The position numbers and the translations under genes were made by a program. From an uncultured Lachnospiraceae bacterium (GTDB lineage Bacteria > Bacillota > Clostridia > Lachnospirales > Lachnospiraceae): 10,024 bases of DNA. Under the pieces are notes generated by a model. It worked only from the letters and a program-made list of their open reading frames with translations, was not told the origin of the DNA and ran no database searches. Positions within the stretch are counted from its first letter, which is position 1; the number at the start of each line of letters is the position of its first letter. Of the stretch, positions 1-6,357 are shown one piece after another. The DNA lies in the NCBI GenBank assembly GCA_949051815.1, contig CARQVR010000087.1, forward strand, positions 1 through 10,024. The letters are read 5' to 3'.

Positions 1-474
1 GTAGTCAATATCAAACGCCATACCGAACAGCCGGCTCAGGCCGTTGTAAAGGCTGGCCGTATAGGGAATCAGAAAGATAAAGATGATCGCCGATGCCGCT
101 ATTTTTAACGGCTTGCTCTCAAACCGCTCTCCAAAAAACTGAGGCATGGTCGCACTGTCAAGATGCTGCGTCATAATGCGGGTACGGCGTCCCAGCACGG
201 CCCACGCGAGAAGAGAACCTAAAAACGCGTTCCCAAGCCCCGCCCACGTAGCGGCAATGCCGTATTTCCATCCAAACTGCCCCGCATATCCCACAAATAC
301 CACCGCTGAAAAATAGCTTGTTCCATAGGCGAATGCCGTCAGCCACGGCCCCACGTTCCTGCCCCCGAGCACAAACCCGCTCACATCGGTGGCATGTTTG
401 CGGCAGTAAAGCCCGATACCGATCATCACCCCGAAAAAGATAATAAGCATTATTAATTTAATAAAGAGATCCAT
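1..474 (-). CDS. Sodium:solute symporter (SSS family), N-terminal part only
   Basis: The first 158 residues of an inner-membrane sodium-coupled symporter; the gene continues past the left edge of the window. The ATG at 474 follows GGAAGGAG at a good distance. A first membrane helix spans about residues 4-23. It is followed by the LGGRNVGPW segment (36-44), which matches the (Y/F)xLGGRxLGPW signature of PutP/PanF-like SSS proteins, by a second helix region (45-64), and by a TMPQFFGERF segment (109-118) like the MPEFF loop of PutP. These features support the family firmly, but the substrate cannot be read from the N-terminus. The gene lies 79 bases after an acyl-CoA synthetase gene with no terminator between, so it is probably the last or a late gene of that operon. 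By analogy with acs-actP of E. coli, a carboxylate substrate is likely; this is inference. Confidence 0.88.
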   Translation of the reverse strand, partial: MDLFIKLIMLIIFFGVMIGIGLYCRKHATDVSGFVLGGRNVGPWLTAFAYGTSYFSAVVFVGYAGQFGWKYGIAATWAGLGNAFLGSLLAWAVLGRRTRIMTQHLDSATMPQFFGERFESKPLKIAASAIIFIFLIPYTASLYNGLSRLFGMAFDIDY

Positions 475-553
475 GATTGTTTTCTCCTTCCCACTCCTGA
501 CAGCAATGAAATTACAATTTAATATCTATTGTTATTCTACTTGGCTGTGTTTC

Positions 554-2191
554 TCAGTTCTTAATCTGCGCCTCCACAAGACTGCCGTGGCAGTACCGCT
601 CCCTGAGCACCGGCTTCTCGATCTTACCCGTGGGATTTCTGGGCACTTTGTCAAAAATAACCGTTCTGGGCCGCTTATATCGGGGCAGCTCCTTGCAGAA
701 TGCCCCAATCTCTTCCTCCGTACTGCTTTCGCCCTCCTTAAGCTCAATGATGGCCGCCGCGATCTCTCCAAGTCTTAAATCCGGCAGACCGATCACCGCC
801 ACATCCTTGATCTTGTCATTCCTGCGCAGGAAATCCTCGATCTGCACCGGATAGAGATTTTCTCCGCCGGAAATGATGACGTCCTTCTTGCGATCCACCA
901 GATAGATAAAACCGTCCTCGTCCATGCGGGCCATATCTCCTGTATACAGCCAGCCGTCTTTTAAAATTTCCTCAGTCGCCTCAGGATTCTTATAATAACA
1001 GAGCATTACGCCGGGACCGTGGACAATCAGCTCGCCCACATCGCCCTGTGAAACCTCTGCTCCCTGCTCGTCAACGATCTTCGCCTCCCAGTGGTAGCCC
1101 GGTTTTCCGATGGCTCCCACCTTATGTATATTCTCCACGCCCAGATGCACGCAGCCCGGTCCTATGGACTCGCTCAGGCCGTAATTGGTGTCGTACAGAT
1201 GATGGGGGAAATGTTTTTTCCACCGCTGGATCAGACTGGGCGGAACGGGCTGCGCGCCGATATGCATGAGCCGCCACTGTTCCAGCAGATAGTGCTCCAT
1301 TTCCACCTGTCCCGAGTCAATGGCGTCCAGAAGATCCTGCGCCCAGGGCACAAGCAGCCACACGATGGTGCACTGCTCCTCCGTCACCGCCCGCAGAATC
1401 CACTCAGGCTTCACGCCGCGCAGAAGCACCGCCTTGCCGGCTGTGAGAAGGGAACCGAACCAGTGCATTTTCGCCCCTGTGTGATAGAGCGGCGGAATGC
1501 AGAGGAATACATCCTCCTTCGTCTGCCCGTGATGGTTCTGCTCCGTCTCACAGGAGGCGCGCAGCGCCCGGTGATTGTGCAGAATCGCTTTCGGGAAGCC
1601 TGTCGTCCCCGACGAGAAATAGATCGCCGCGTTGTCCTCCTCACACAGAGCCACCGGCGGCGCGCTGGAGGAACAAAATCCCATCAGTTTCAGGCAGTCC
1701 TCCGTATAGTCCGGACCGCCTGCCCCCGGGAAAAACATCATCCCCACACCCGGCAGGTCATCCGCGATGCTGTCCATACGCTCGATAAACTCCGGACCGA
1801 AAATCAAAACCTCCACGTCCGCAAGCTCCAGACAGTATTTAATCTCCTCCGCAGAATAACGGAAGTTCAAAGGTACGGCCACGCCGCCCGCTTTCAGAAT
1901 ACCGAAATAGACCGGCAGCCACTCCAGACAGTTCATCATCAGAATGCCTACCTTCGTCTCCCGCGCAAGCCCTCTGCTAAGGAGCAGATTCGCAAAACGG
2001 TTGGCGCGCCTGTCAAAATCAGCCCAGCTTAACTCTCTCCGATAGGGCGCACCGTTTCCCGCGCTCTCGATCAGACTCGCCTCCCGCCATGTCACCGCGC
2101 TGTCCCGCTCCTGAGAGGGGTTCAGCTCCACAAGCGCCGGATCCGAGCCGTAAAGCCTGGCGTTACGCTCCAAAAACTCCGTGATTACCAT
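554..2191 (-). CDS. AMP-forming acyl-CoA synthetase (class I adenylate-forming enzyme)
   Basis: 545-residue cytoplasmic enzyme that should activate a carboxylic acid with ATP and load it onto CoA. Family core motifs are all intact: P-loop FSSGTTGFPK (192-201), A5 motif YGLSES (337-342), YTGD (416-419), the hinge DRKKD (433-437) followed by SGGENLYP (441-448), and the C-terminal PTGK with catalytic Lys523. I start it at ATG 2191 because AAGGAGG lies nine bases upstream; an in-frame extension to 2230 has no ribosome binding site. An unusual loop of about 25 residues (about 30-55) precedes the first conserved block, as in some medium- or long-chain and bile-acid-type ligases. It is flanked by a thioesterase gene upstream (99-base gap) and a symporter gene downstream. 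A weak internal promoter is possible at 2240-2268 (TTACAA, 17 bases, TAAAAT). Chain length or aromatic preference is not predictable here. Confidence 0.93.
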   Translation of the reverse strand: MVITEFLERNARLYGSDPALVELNPSQERDSAVTWREASLIESAGNGAPYRRELSWADFDRRANRFANLLLSRGLARETKVGILMMNCLEWLPVYFGILKAGGVAVPLNFRYSAEEIKYCLELADVEVLIFGPEFIERMDSIADDLPGVGMMFFPGAGGPDYTEDCLKLMGFCSSSAPPVALCEEDNAAIYFSSGTTGFPKAILHNHRALRASCETEQNHHGQTKEDVFLCIPPLYHTGAKMHWFGSLLTAGKAVLLRGVKPEWILRAVTEEQCTIVWLLVPWAQDLLDAIDSGQVEMEHYLLEQWRLMHIGAQPVPPSLIQRWKKHFPHHLYDTNYGLSESIGPGCVHLGVENIHKVGAIGKPGYHWEAKIVDEQGAEVSQGDVGELIVHGPGVMLCYYKNPEATEEILKDGWLYTGDMARMDEDGFIYLVDRKKDVIISGGENLYPVQIEDFLRRNDKIKDVAVIGLPDLRLGEIAAAIIELKEGESSTEEEIGAFCKELPRYKRPRTVIFDKVPRNPTGKIEKPVLRERYCHGSLVEAQIKN

Positions 2192-2290
2192 TATATAATT
2201 CCTCCTTCTGTGTATCCCTTTTAATACCATTTGTTACTTATTTTACGGCAGAACGCTCAACCTTGTAATCGCCTTGTGCATTTTGGCCGC

Positions 2291-2692
2291 TTACTGCCCG
2301 AGCACATAGGCATTCACCGTGGCATGTGCCACATATGTATCCAGTTCATCCCGGATATCCACCGTCAACAGCGCGGTGGTGCGGCCGCTCCTTAAGCAGG
2401 ACGCCTCCGCAATCAGTCGTTTTCCCCTGGCCGCCGCCAAAAAGGTGATGGACGCATTCTGGCTGACCGTCATCCTTTCCGAATACCCGTTGGCCGCTAC
2501 CGCACAGGTAAAATCAGCCAGTGTAAAAATGGCGCCTCCCATGGGGACATTGTTCGCATTCATGTGATGCTGCTCCAAATGCATCGAACAGACCGCCTTT
2601 CCCGGCCCGGCGCAGTCAATCACTATTCCCGCTGCGTCCGTGGCGAAACGATCGTTTTTAAACCGCTCTCTGATCTCCTCCAATTTTGACAT
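2291..2692 (-). CDS. PaaI-like hotdog-fold acyl-CoA thioesterase
   Basis: 133-residue protein of the usual length for single-domain hotdog thioesterases, which hydrolyse acyl- or aryl-CoA esters and normally assemble as tetramers. The signature block NNVPMGGAIFTLADF (47-61) carries the GG turn at the start of the long central helix and the conserved LAD ending at Asp60, as in PaaI; the C-terminal strands (about 85-130) follow the hotdog pattern. I chose ATG 2692, which has AAAGGGG upstream; a GTG at 2722 in the same frame has a poorer site. It is the first gene behind the promoter at 2782-2810 and precedes the acyl-CoA synthetase. Next to a CoA ligase it may recycle CoA or remove misactivated acids; that role is inference. 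Confidence 0.85.
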   Translation of the reverse strand: MSKLEEIRERFKNDRFATDAAGIVIDCAGPGKAVCSMHLEQHHMNANNVPMGGAIFTLADFTCAVAANGYSERMTVSQNASITFLAAARGKRLIAEASCLRSGRTTALLTVDIRDELDTYVAHATVNAYVLGQ

Positions 2693-2781
2693 ACCCGGTC
2701 CCCTTTCTGCGAATGTCAGCACACTCCCACGTCTTTCTCTGTATCCTATACTTTATACATGAATACAAAACTCCATCCATC

Positions 2782-2807
2782 ACTTTAGCACTTTTACTCG
2801 CTAAAGT
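2782..2807. promoter_or_regulatory. Inverted-repeat operator over the promoter
   Basis: Two perfect 8-base arms, ACTTTAGC (2782-2789) and GCTAAAGT (2800-2807), are separated by 10 bases. One arm covers the -10 box and the other reaches into the -35 box of the minus-strand promoter. Arm centres about 18 bases apart are compatible with a dimeric helix-turn-helix repressor of the TetR or GntR/FadR kind. The loop and lack of a T tract make an RNA hairpin function less likely. No regulator gene is in the window, so the cognate protein is unknown. Confidence 0.6.
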
Positions 2808-2810
2808 CAA
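2782..2810 (-). promoter_or_regulatory. Sigma-A promoter of the thioesterase-ligase-symporter operon
   Basis: Read on the minus strand, the -35 box is TTGACT (2810-2805, 5 of 6 consensus), the spacer is exactly 17 bases, and the -10 box is TAAAGT (2787-2782, 4 of 6). Transcription would start near 2775, giving a leader of about 83 bases to the thioesterase ATG. It sits 12 bases after the terminator of the preceding unit. No second equally good promoter lies nearer the gene. Confidence 0.65.
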
Positions 2811-2821
2811 CTCCGCATAAA

Positions 2822-2853
2822 AGAACAGCCTCAAGTTTCCCCGCGGCTGTTCT
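2822..2853 (-). terminator. Rho-independent terminator after the 60-residue protein
   Basis: Perfect 9-bp stem AGAACAGCC/GGCTGTTCT with a 14-base loop. On the minus strand the stem runs into TTTTAT, a short T tract. It lies seven bases after the stop codon of the small gene and ends that unit, and probably also read-through from the ATPase/VWA genes, before the next promoter. Confidence 0.8.
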
Positions 2854-2859
2854 CTCCTC

Positions 2860-3042
2860 TTACTCCTTAATCATATCAAGCTCTGTCAAATTAACTCCGG
2901 AAGCAGTAAGAATCACTTTCAGTTCGATATATCTTCTTTTCATCTTCTTATATGCACTGGAGTTTTTATCGGTTTCTATCATATAATCCTGCAATCTCGA
3001 AAACTCTTCCACCGATAATTTCAACATTTCCCCTTCAATCAC
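2860..3042 (-). CDS. Small hypothetical protein, 60 residues
   Basis: I do not recognise a family. The GTG start at 3042 is preceded by AAGGAAGTGA, nine of ten bases of the ideal ribosome binding site, seven bases away; a later ATG at 3027 has its purine run too close. The protein is predicted to be mostly helical: an acidic first half with VEEFSRLQDYM (11-21), a basic patch YKKMKRRY (31-38), then a hydrophobic segment IELKVILTASGVNLTEL (39-55) and a charged end. There is no signal peptide, cysteine pair or transmembrane helix. It could be a small DNA- or protein-binding regulator, but nothing proves that. A near-consensus promoter upstream and a strong terminator downstream show that it is a genuine, separately transcribed gene. 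Confidence 0.75.
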   Translation of the reverse strand: MIEGEMLKLSVEEFSRLQDYMIETDKNSSAYKKMKRRYIELKVILTASGVNLTELDMIKE

Positions 3043-3092
3043 ACGACAGTCACTTCCTTCTTTGTATCTGCAAATAAATTTATTACAACTTA

Positions 3093-3121
3093 ATTATACC
3101 AAAATTCCTGACAACTGTAAA
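3093..3121 (-). promoter_or_regulatory. Near-consensus sigma-A promoter of the 60-residue protein gene
   Basis: On the minus strand the -35 box is TTTACA (3121-3116, 5 of 6), the spacer is 17 bases and the -10 box is a perfect TATAAT (3098-3093). The start of transcription would be near 3086, leaving about 44 bases of A/T-rich leader before the GTG start. This is the best promoter in the window and suggests strong constitutive expression. It begins 13 bases after the VWA gene's stop codon. Confidence 0.75.
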
Positions 3122-3134
3122 TGAATGCTTCTTC

Positions 3135-4331
3135 TCAACGATTCACCATCAGCTTCATCATCGCCTGATTCAAGCCGTCCACCGTCAGCTTATACATCGG
3201 AAAAATATTCTTGATCGCGGTCTCCGCCTCCCGCCACGGCGCATGTCCCGGCGCCATTTTCGGATTGAGCCAGACAACCTTCTTATAGTGCTGTCTCATC
3301 AAAAGCAGCCAGTCCATCCCGGAAAGCCCGCCGTTTGGCCCTCTGTAATTGCCGGTGGTGGAGTAAAGCTCCTCCGGCGCCATCGCCGCGTCGCCCACGA
3401 TAATCACCTTGTAATCGCTGTCCAGATTGCGGAACATCCACTCCGTCTCGATCCACTCGCCGTTCTCGCACTCCGGCGTCTTGTAGAGATTGGAATAAAT
3501 GCAGTTATGGAAAAAGTAGGTTTTCACGTCCTTATAGTGGTTTGACTTGTGCACGGACTGGAACAGCTCGCTAAGAAGCGTGGTATAAGGGATCATGGTG
3601 CCGCCCGAATCCATCAAAAGCAGAAGCTTGACCGAATTTTTGCGTGGCTTCTCCATCACGATCTGCAGACAGCCGCCGTTGTTGCAGGTGGCATCCACCG
3701 TACCGTTAATATCAAGCTCCGTCTCCGGGATATCTAACTTCGTGGAAAACTGCCGCAGTTTCCTGAGCGCCATCTGGAACTGTCTGTTGTCCAGCACCTT
3801 ATCGTTTCTGAAATCCCGGTACTTTCTGGCTCCCACCACCTGAAAAGCGGACTGGTAGCCTGTGGTGCCGCCCACCCGGATGCCGCCCATGTTGCCGCCC
3901 ATATTGCCGAAGGACGTCTTTCCCATGGTACCGATCCAGTAGCTTCCGCCATTGTGCTCCTCGTTCTGGTCCCGCAGCCTGTCCTTAAACTTATTCTCGA
4001 TGTCGTCCTTGTCCAGCGTGATCACTTCCTGATTCATCTCGTGGCGCATTTCTTCAAAGACATCCTGCATTTCCGGCTTATCCAGCCAGCGAAGCAGATT
4101 TTTGCCCACCTCGTTCTCCGACATGATCCCCTTAAACACCTCGTCAAAGGCCATATCGAACTTGTCAAACTCTGTCTCCGACTTCACCAGAATCATCCGC
4201 GCCAGATAATAAAACTCCGTCAGGCTGCTGTGGCACAATCCCTGCTGCAAGGCGTCCTGCAAAGTCAGCCACTCGCTTAAGGACACCTCAAGCCCCTTAT
4301 CTTTCAGGGTATAGAAAAATTTACTGAACAT
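3135..4331 (-). CDS. VWA domain protein, CoxE-like, partner of a MoxR ATPase
   Basis: 398-residue cytoplasmic protein without a signal peptide. The N-terminal helical region (1-125) resembles the CoxE-like family. A glycine-rich linker (128-158) contains GNMGGNMGG. The von Willebrand A domain occupies about 232-398, with the metal-site motif LLLLMDSGGTM (236-246) and a later GDAAMAP (313-319). The usual DxSxS of this site is here DSGGT, a known variant type in CoxE-like proteins, so metal binding is plausible but altered. The C-terminus WREAETAIKNIFPMYKLT (366-383) is also typical. ATG 4331 has GAGGT seven bases upstream. The ATPase gene lies 43 bases upstream in the same direction, so they are probably cotranscribed. 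Such pairs remodel or load metal cofactors into client proteins (CoxD/CoxE, NorQ/NorD, CbbQ/CbbO); no client is adjacent here. Confidence 0.87.
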   Translation of the reverse strand: MFSKFFYTLKDKGLEVSLSEWLTLQDALQQGLCHSSLTEFYYLARMILVKSETEFDKFDMAFDEVFKGIMSENEVGKNLLRWLDKPEMQDVFEEMRHEMNQEVITLDKDDIENKFKDRLRDQNEEHNGGSYWIGTMGKTSFGNMGGNMGGIRVGGTTGYQSAFQVVGARKYRDFRNDKVLDNRQFQMALRKLRQFSTKLDIPETELDINGTVDATCNNGGCLQIVMEKPRKNSVKLLLLMDSGGTMIPYTTLLSELFQSVHKSNHYKDVKTYFFHNCIYSNLYKTPECENGEWIETEWMFRNLDSDYKVIIVGDAAMAPEELYSTTGNYRGPNGGLSGMDWLLLMRQHYKKVVWLNPKMAPGHAPWREAETAIKNIFPMYKLTVDGLNQAMMKLMVNR

Positions 4332-4374
4332 ATGGTTACCTCATTGCAATGCCATACAAAACGTCTGGTGCGCC

Positions 4375-5190
4375 CTAATCAATTCTGTTTTTTACGGTCT
4401 CCAGATCCTCGTCCTTCTTCACCACAACACCGATAAAGGGAAGCTCCTGCCGCAGCCTGTCCGTGGGAATGCCGCCGATCTGCAAAGCGTTGATCCAGTC
4501 GATCAGCTCCGAGGTACTCGGCTTCTTACGGATATCTTTCATGGAACGGATCCAGTAGAACACCTCCATGGCGTCCTTTAGCAGTTTGTCCTCCACGTCG
4601 GGATAATGGGTTCTCACGATCTCCTCCATCAGTGTCTGATCCGGGAAATCAATATAGTGGAAGATGCATCTGCGAAGAAACGCATCCGGCAGCTCCTTCT
4701 CCGCATTGGAGGTGATAATCACAATAGGTCTGTTCTTCGCCTTCACGGTCCGCTTCGTCTCATGAATATAAAACTCCATCTGGTCAAGCTCCCAGAGCAG
4801 GTCGTTTGGGAACTCCAGATCCGCCTTGTCGATCTCGTCGATCAGAAGAATCACCTGCTCGTCCGCCTCAAACGCCTCACCCAGCTTGCCCAGCTTGATA
4901 TAATGGGCGATATCGTCCACGCCCTCCTCGCCGAACTGCCCGTCATAGAGACGCTGGATCGTATCGTACATGTACAGACCGTCCTGCGCCTTTGTGGTGG
5001 ACTTGATGTTCCAGATAATCAGTTTCTTTCCAAGAGATGCGGCAACTGCCTGCGCCAGCATCGTCTTTCCTGTGCCCGGCTCTCCCTTTACCAGAAGCGG
5101 CTTCTGCAGCGCAATCGCCACGTTTACGCTGGCCAAAAGCTGCTCTGACGCCACATAATCGGCTGTGCTCTCAAATTTCGTATTTCCCAT
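4375..5190 (-). CDS. MoxR-family AAA+ ATPase
   Basis: 271-residue AAA+ ATPase that would use ATP hydrolysis to remodel a client with its VWA partner. Visible elements are Walker A GEPGTGKT (36-43), Walker B LLIDEID (115-121), sensor 1 TSN (160-162), an arginine-finger region FLRRC (171-175) and a sensor 2 region KKPSTSELIDW (222-232). It is a single AAA+ module with little else, as in MoxR/CbbQ/NorQ proteins. I prefer ATG 5190, which has GGAG six bases upstream and gives the MGNTKFE start typical of relatives; ATG 5202 and GTG 5214 are in frame but less supported. The gene is divergent from metF and precedes the VWA gene. Function beyond the ATPase/VWA system is unknown. Confidence 0.92.
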   Translation of the reverse strand: MGNTKFESTADYVASEQLLASVNVAIALQKPLLVKGEPGTGKTMLAQAVAASLGKKLIIWNIKSTTKAQDGLYMYDTIQRLYDGQFGEEGVDDIAHYIKLGKLGEAFEADEQVILLIDEIDKADLEFPNDLLWELDQMEFYIHETKRTVKAKNRPIVIITSNAEKELPDAFLRRCIFHYIDFPDQTLMEEIVRTHYPDVEDKLLKDAMEVFYWIRSMKDIRKKPSTSELIDWINALQIGGIPTDRLRQELPFIGVVVKKDEDLETVKNRID

Positions 5191-5457
5191 AATCGTCTCC
5201 ATTCCGCTTTTCACCCTGTCCGGTGGCCGCCTTACACTTTTTCGCTTCGCCTTCGCACCGGCATTCCCATACCGCTATGCACGTCTGGCACAGGCTGCGG
5301 CAGGTTTTCCTGCGCGCCGGCACACGGATTTAGGTGATTGCATACACTATAGATTTATGTTACGATATTTCAGATGCAAAAGCAAGAAATTGTTTCTTTT
5401 AAAACGCATCATGGTCAGATAACCAAAAGAAAAAGAAAACGGAAAGGAATCCATGTC
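5191..5457. other. Divergent spacer between the ATPase gene and metF
   Basis: This 267-base spacer holds the metF promoter and leader on the plus strand and, probably, a promoter for the ATPase gene on the other. On the minus strand the best -10 candidate is TATAGT (5351-5346), but its -35 is poor, so I do not call it separately. A start there would give a leader of about 150 bases that is G/C-rich. Within it are a short hairpin GCAGG-TTTT-CCTGC (5300-5313) and a 6-bp inverted repeat CCGGTG/CACCGG (5220-5225 and 5256-5261). No known riboswitch class fits. The translations of the region show no recognisable protein. Confidence 0.5.
5338..5366 (+). promoter_or_regulatory. Probable sigma-A promoter of metF
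   Basis: A TTGCAT -35 box (5338-5343), a 17-base spacer and a TACGAT -10 box (5361-5366) lie upstream of metF. A start near 5373 leaves about 85 bases of leader, too short for an S-box or T-box and with no terminator-like hairpin. Both boxes are only partial matches, so this is a moderate call. Confidence 0.45.
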
Positions 5458-6297
5458 ATGGCACACACTACAAGTCTCTCCTTCGAGGTATTTCCCCCGA
5501 AAAAGGAAGAAGAATTCGACAACATATTTGATTTCCTGCGGGAGGCGTCGAAACTGCATCCCGATTTTATAAGCTGCACCTACGGCGCGGGCGGTTCCCG
5601 TGCGGGAAAAACCATCGAAATCGCCTCTTTCATCCAAAAGGAGCTGGGAATCGACGCGATCGCCCATATCACCTGCGTGGGCTTTACCCGTGAGGATCTT
5701 GAAAAAAACTGCGCGGCCTTAGAAGCCGCAGGCGTAAACCATGTACTGGCCCTGCGCGGGGACAGGCCACAGCATATGACGGACGAACAGTTTAACAGCC
5801 GCGAATTTTTCTACGCGACAGATCTGGTGCGCCATTTAAAAGCGCACACCTCCCTGCAGATTTCCGGCGCCTGCTATCCCGAAAAGCATTTTGAATCGCC
5901 CAGTCTGGAGGAAGACTTAATCCATTTGAAGGAAAAGGTGGACGCGGGCGCCACTTCTCTGGTGACACAGATGTTTTTCGACAACGCATGCTTTTACCGC
6001 TTTATGGAGCTGGTACGGGCCAGGGGAATCACCGTCCCCGTCCATGCGGGCATCATGCCCATCACCACAGCGAAGCAGCTCGGCACCACCGTCTCCCTCT
6101 CCGGCTCTTCCGTCCCGAAAGAGCTGGCAGACCTGATCGCCACCTACGGCGAGAACAAGGAGGACATGCGCAAAGCCGGAATAGACTATGCGGTCCGCCA
6201 GATCCGGGATTTGAAGGAACACGGGGTGGACGGCATTCACATCTACTCCATGAACAAACTTAAGACGACGACGGAAATCTGCGGTTTGATTTCCTGA
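5458..6297 (+). CDS. metF: Methylenetetrahydrofolate reductase
   Basis: 279-residue flavoprotein reducing 5,10-methylenetetrahydrofolate to 5-methyltetrahydrofolate, the methyl donor for methionine synthesis and, in acetogens, the Wood-Ljungdahl pathway. It is a TIM-barrel enzyme of normal MetF length. SFEVFPPK (8-15) carries catalytic Glu10 (Glu28 in E. coli). TYGAGGS (41-47), ALRGD with FAD-binding Asp102, the CYPE segment (139-142), TQMFFD with Gln171 (Gln183 in E. coli), GIMPI (198-202) and GIHIYSMNK (259-267) are all conserved. ATG 5458 is chosen because the signature begins directly after it and AAAGGA lies nine bases upstream; an in-frame ATG at 5374 would add a lysine/arginine-rich tail unlike the family. 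A sodium-dependent transporter gene follows after 60 bases without a terminator. Confidence 0.95.
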   Translation: MAHTTSLSFEVFPPKKEEEFDNIFDFLREASKLHPDFISCTYGAGGSRAGKTIEIASFIQKELGIDAIAHITCVGFTREDLEKNCAALEAAGVNHVLALRGDRPQHMTDEQFNSREFFYATDLVRHLKAHTSLQISGACYPEKHFESPSLEEDLIHLKEKVDAGATSLVTQMFFDNACFYRFMELVRARGITVPVHAGIMPITTAKQLGTTVSLSGSSVPKELADLIATYGENKEDMRKAGIDYAVRQIRDLKEHGVDGIHIYSMNKLKTTTEICGLIS

Positions 6298-6357
6298 GCG
6301 GAAGTCAATACTCTTTTGCAACCTGAAACGAAAGAAACATATGAGGAGGACTGAAAC

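Noticed and set aside
1091..2032. A 313-residue open reading frame on the plus strand inside the acyl-CoA synthetase gene.
   Set aside because: It is antisense to a gene with full family motifs, has no ribosome binding site and shows low-complexity His/Arg-rich translation typical of a shadow frame.
2193..2230. Longer start for the acyl-CoA synthetase at 2230.
   Set aside because: The AGGAGG site directly serves ATG 2191; the extension would contain that site as coding sequence.
4606..5148. A 180-residue plus-strand reading frame opposite the MoxR ATPase gene.
   Set aside because: Shadow of a well supported ATPase gene with no start signal of its own.
5250..5313. Fragments resembling a cobalamin riboswitch on the minus strand (GGGAATGCCGGTG and a CAGGAAAACCTGCC B12-box look-alike).
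   Set aside because: The B12-box-like element lies before the core instead of after it, has an extra base, and the pairing and CCCGC-ACTGT parts are missing.
5374..5457. Longer metF starting at ATG 5374.
   Set aside because: The added 28 residues are lysine/arginine-rich, unlike MetF N-termini, and the better ribosome binding site is before ATG 5458.
6298..6357. Possible promoter between metF and the transporter gene (TTTGCA with CATATG at 17 bases).
   Set aside because: The -10 matches only half the consensus; cotranscription from metF is the simpler reading.
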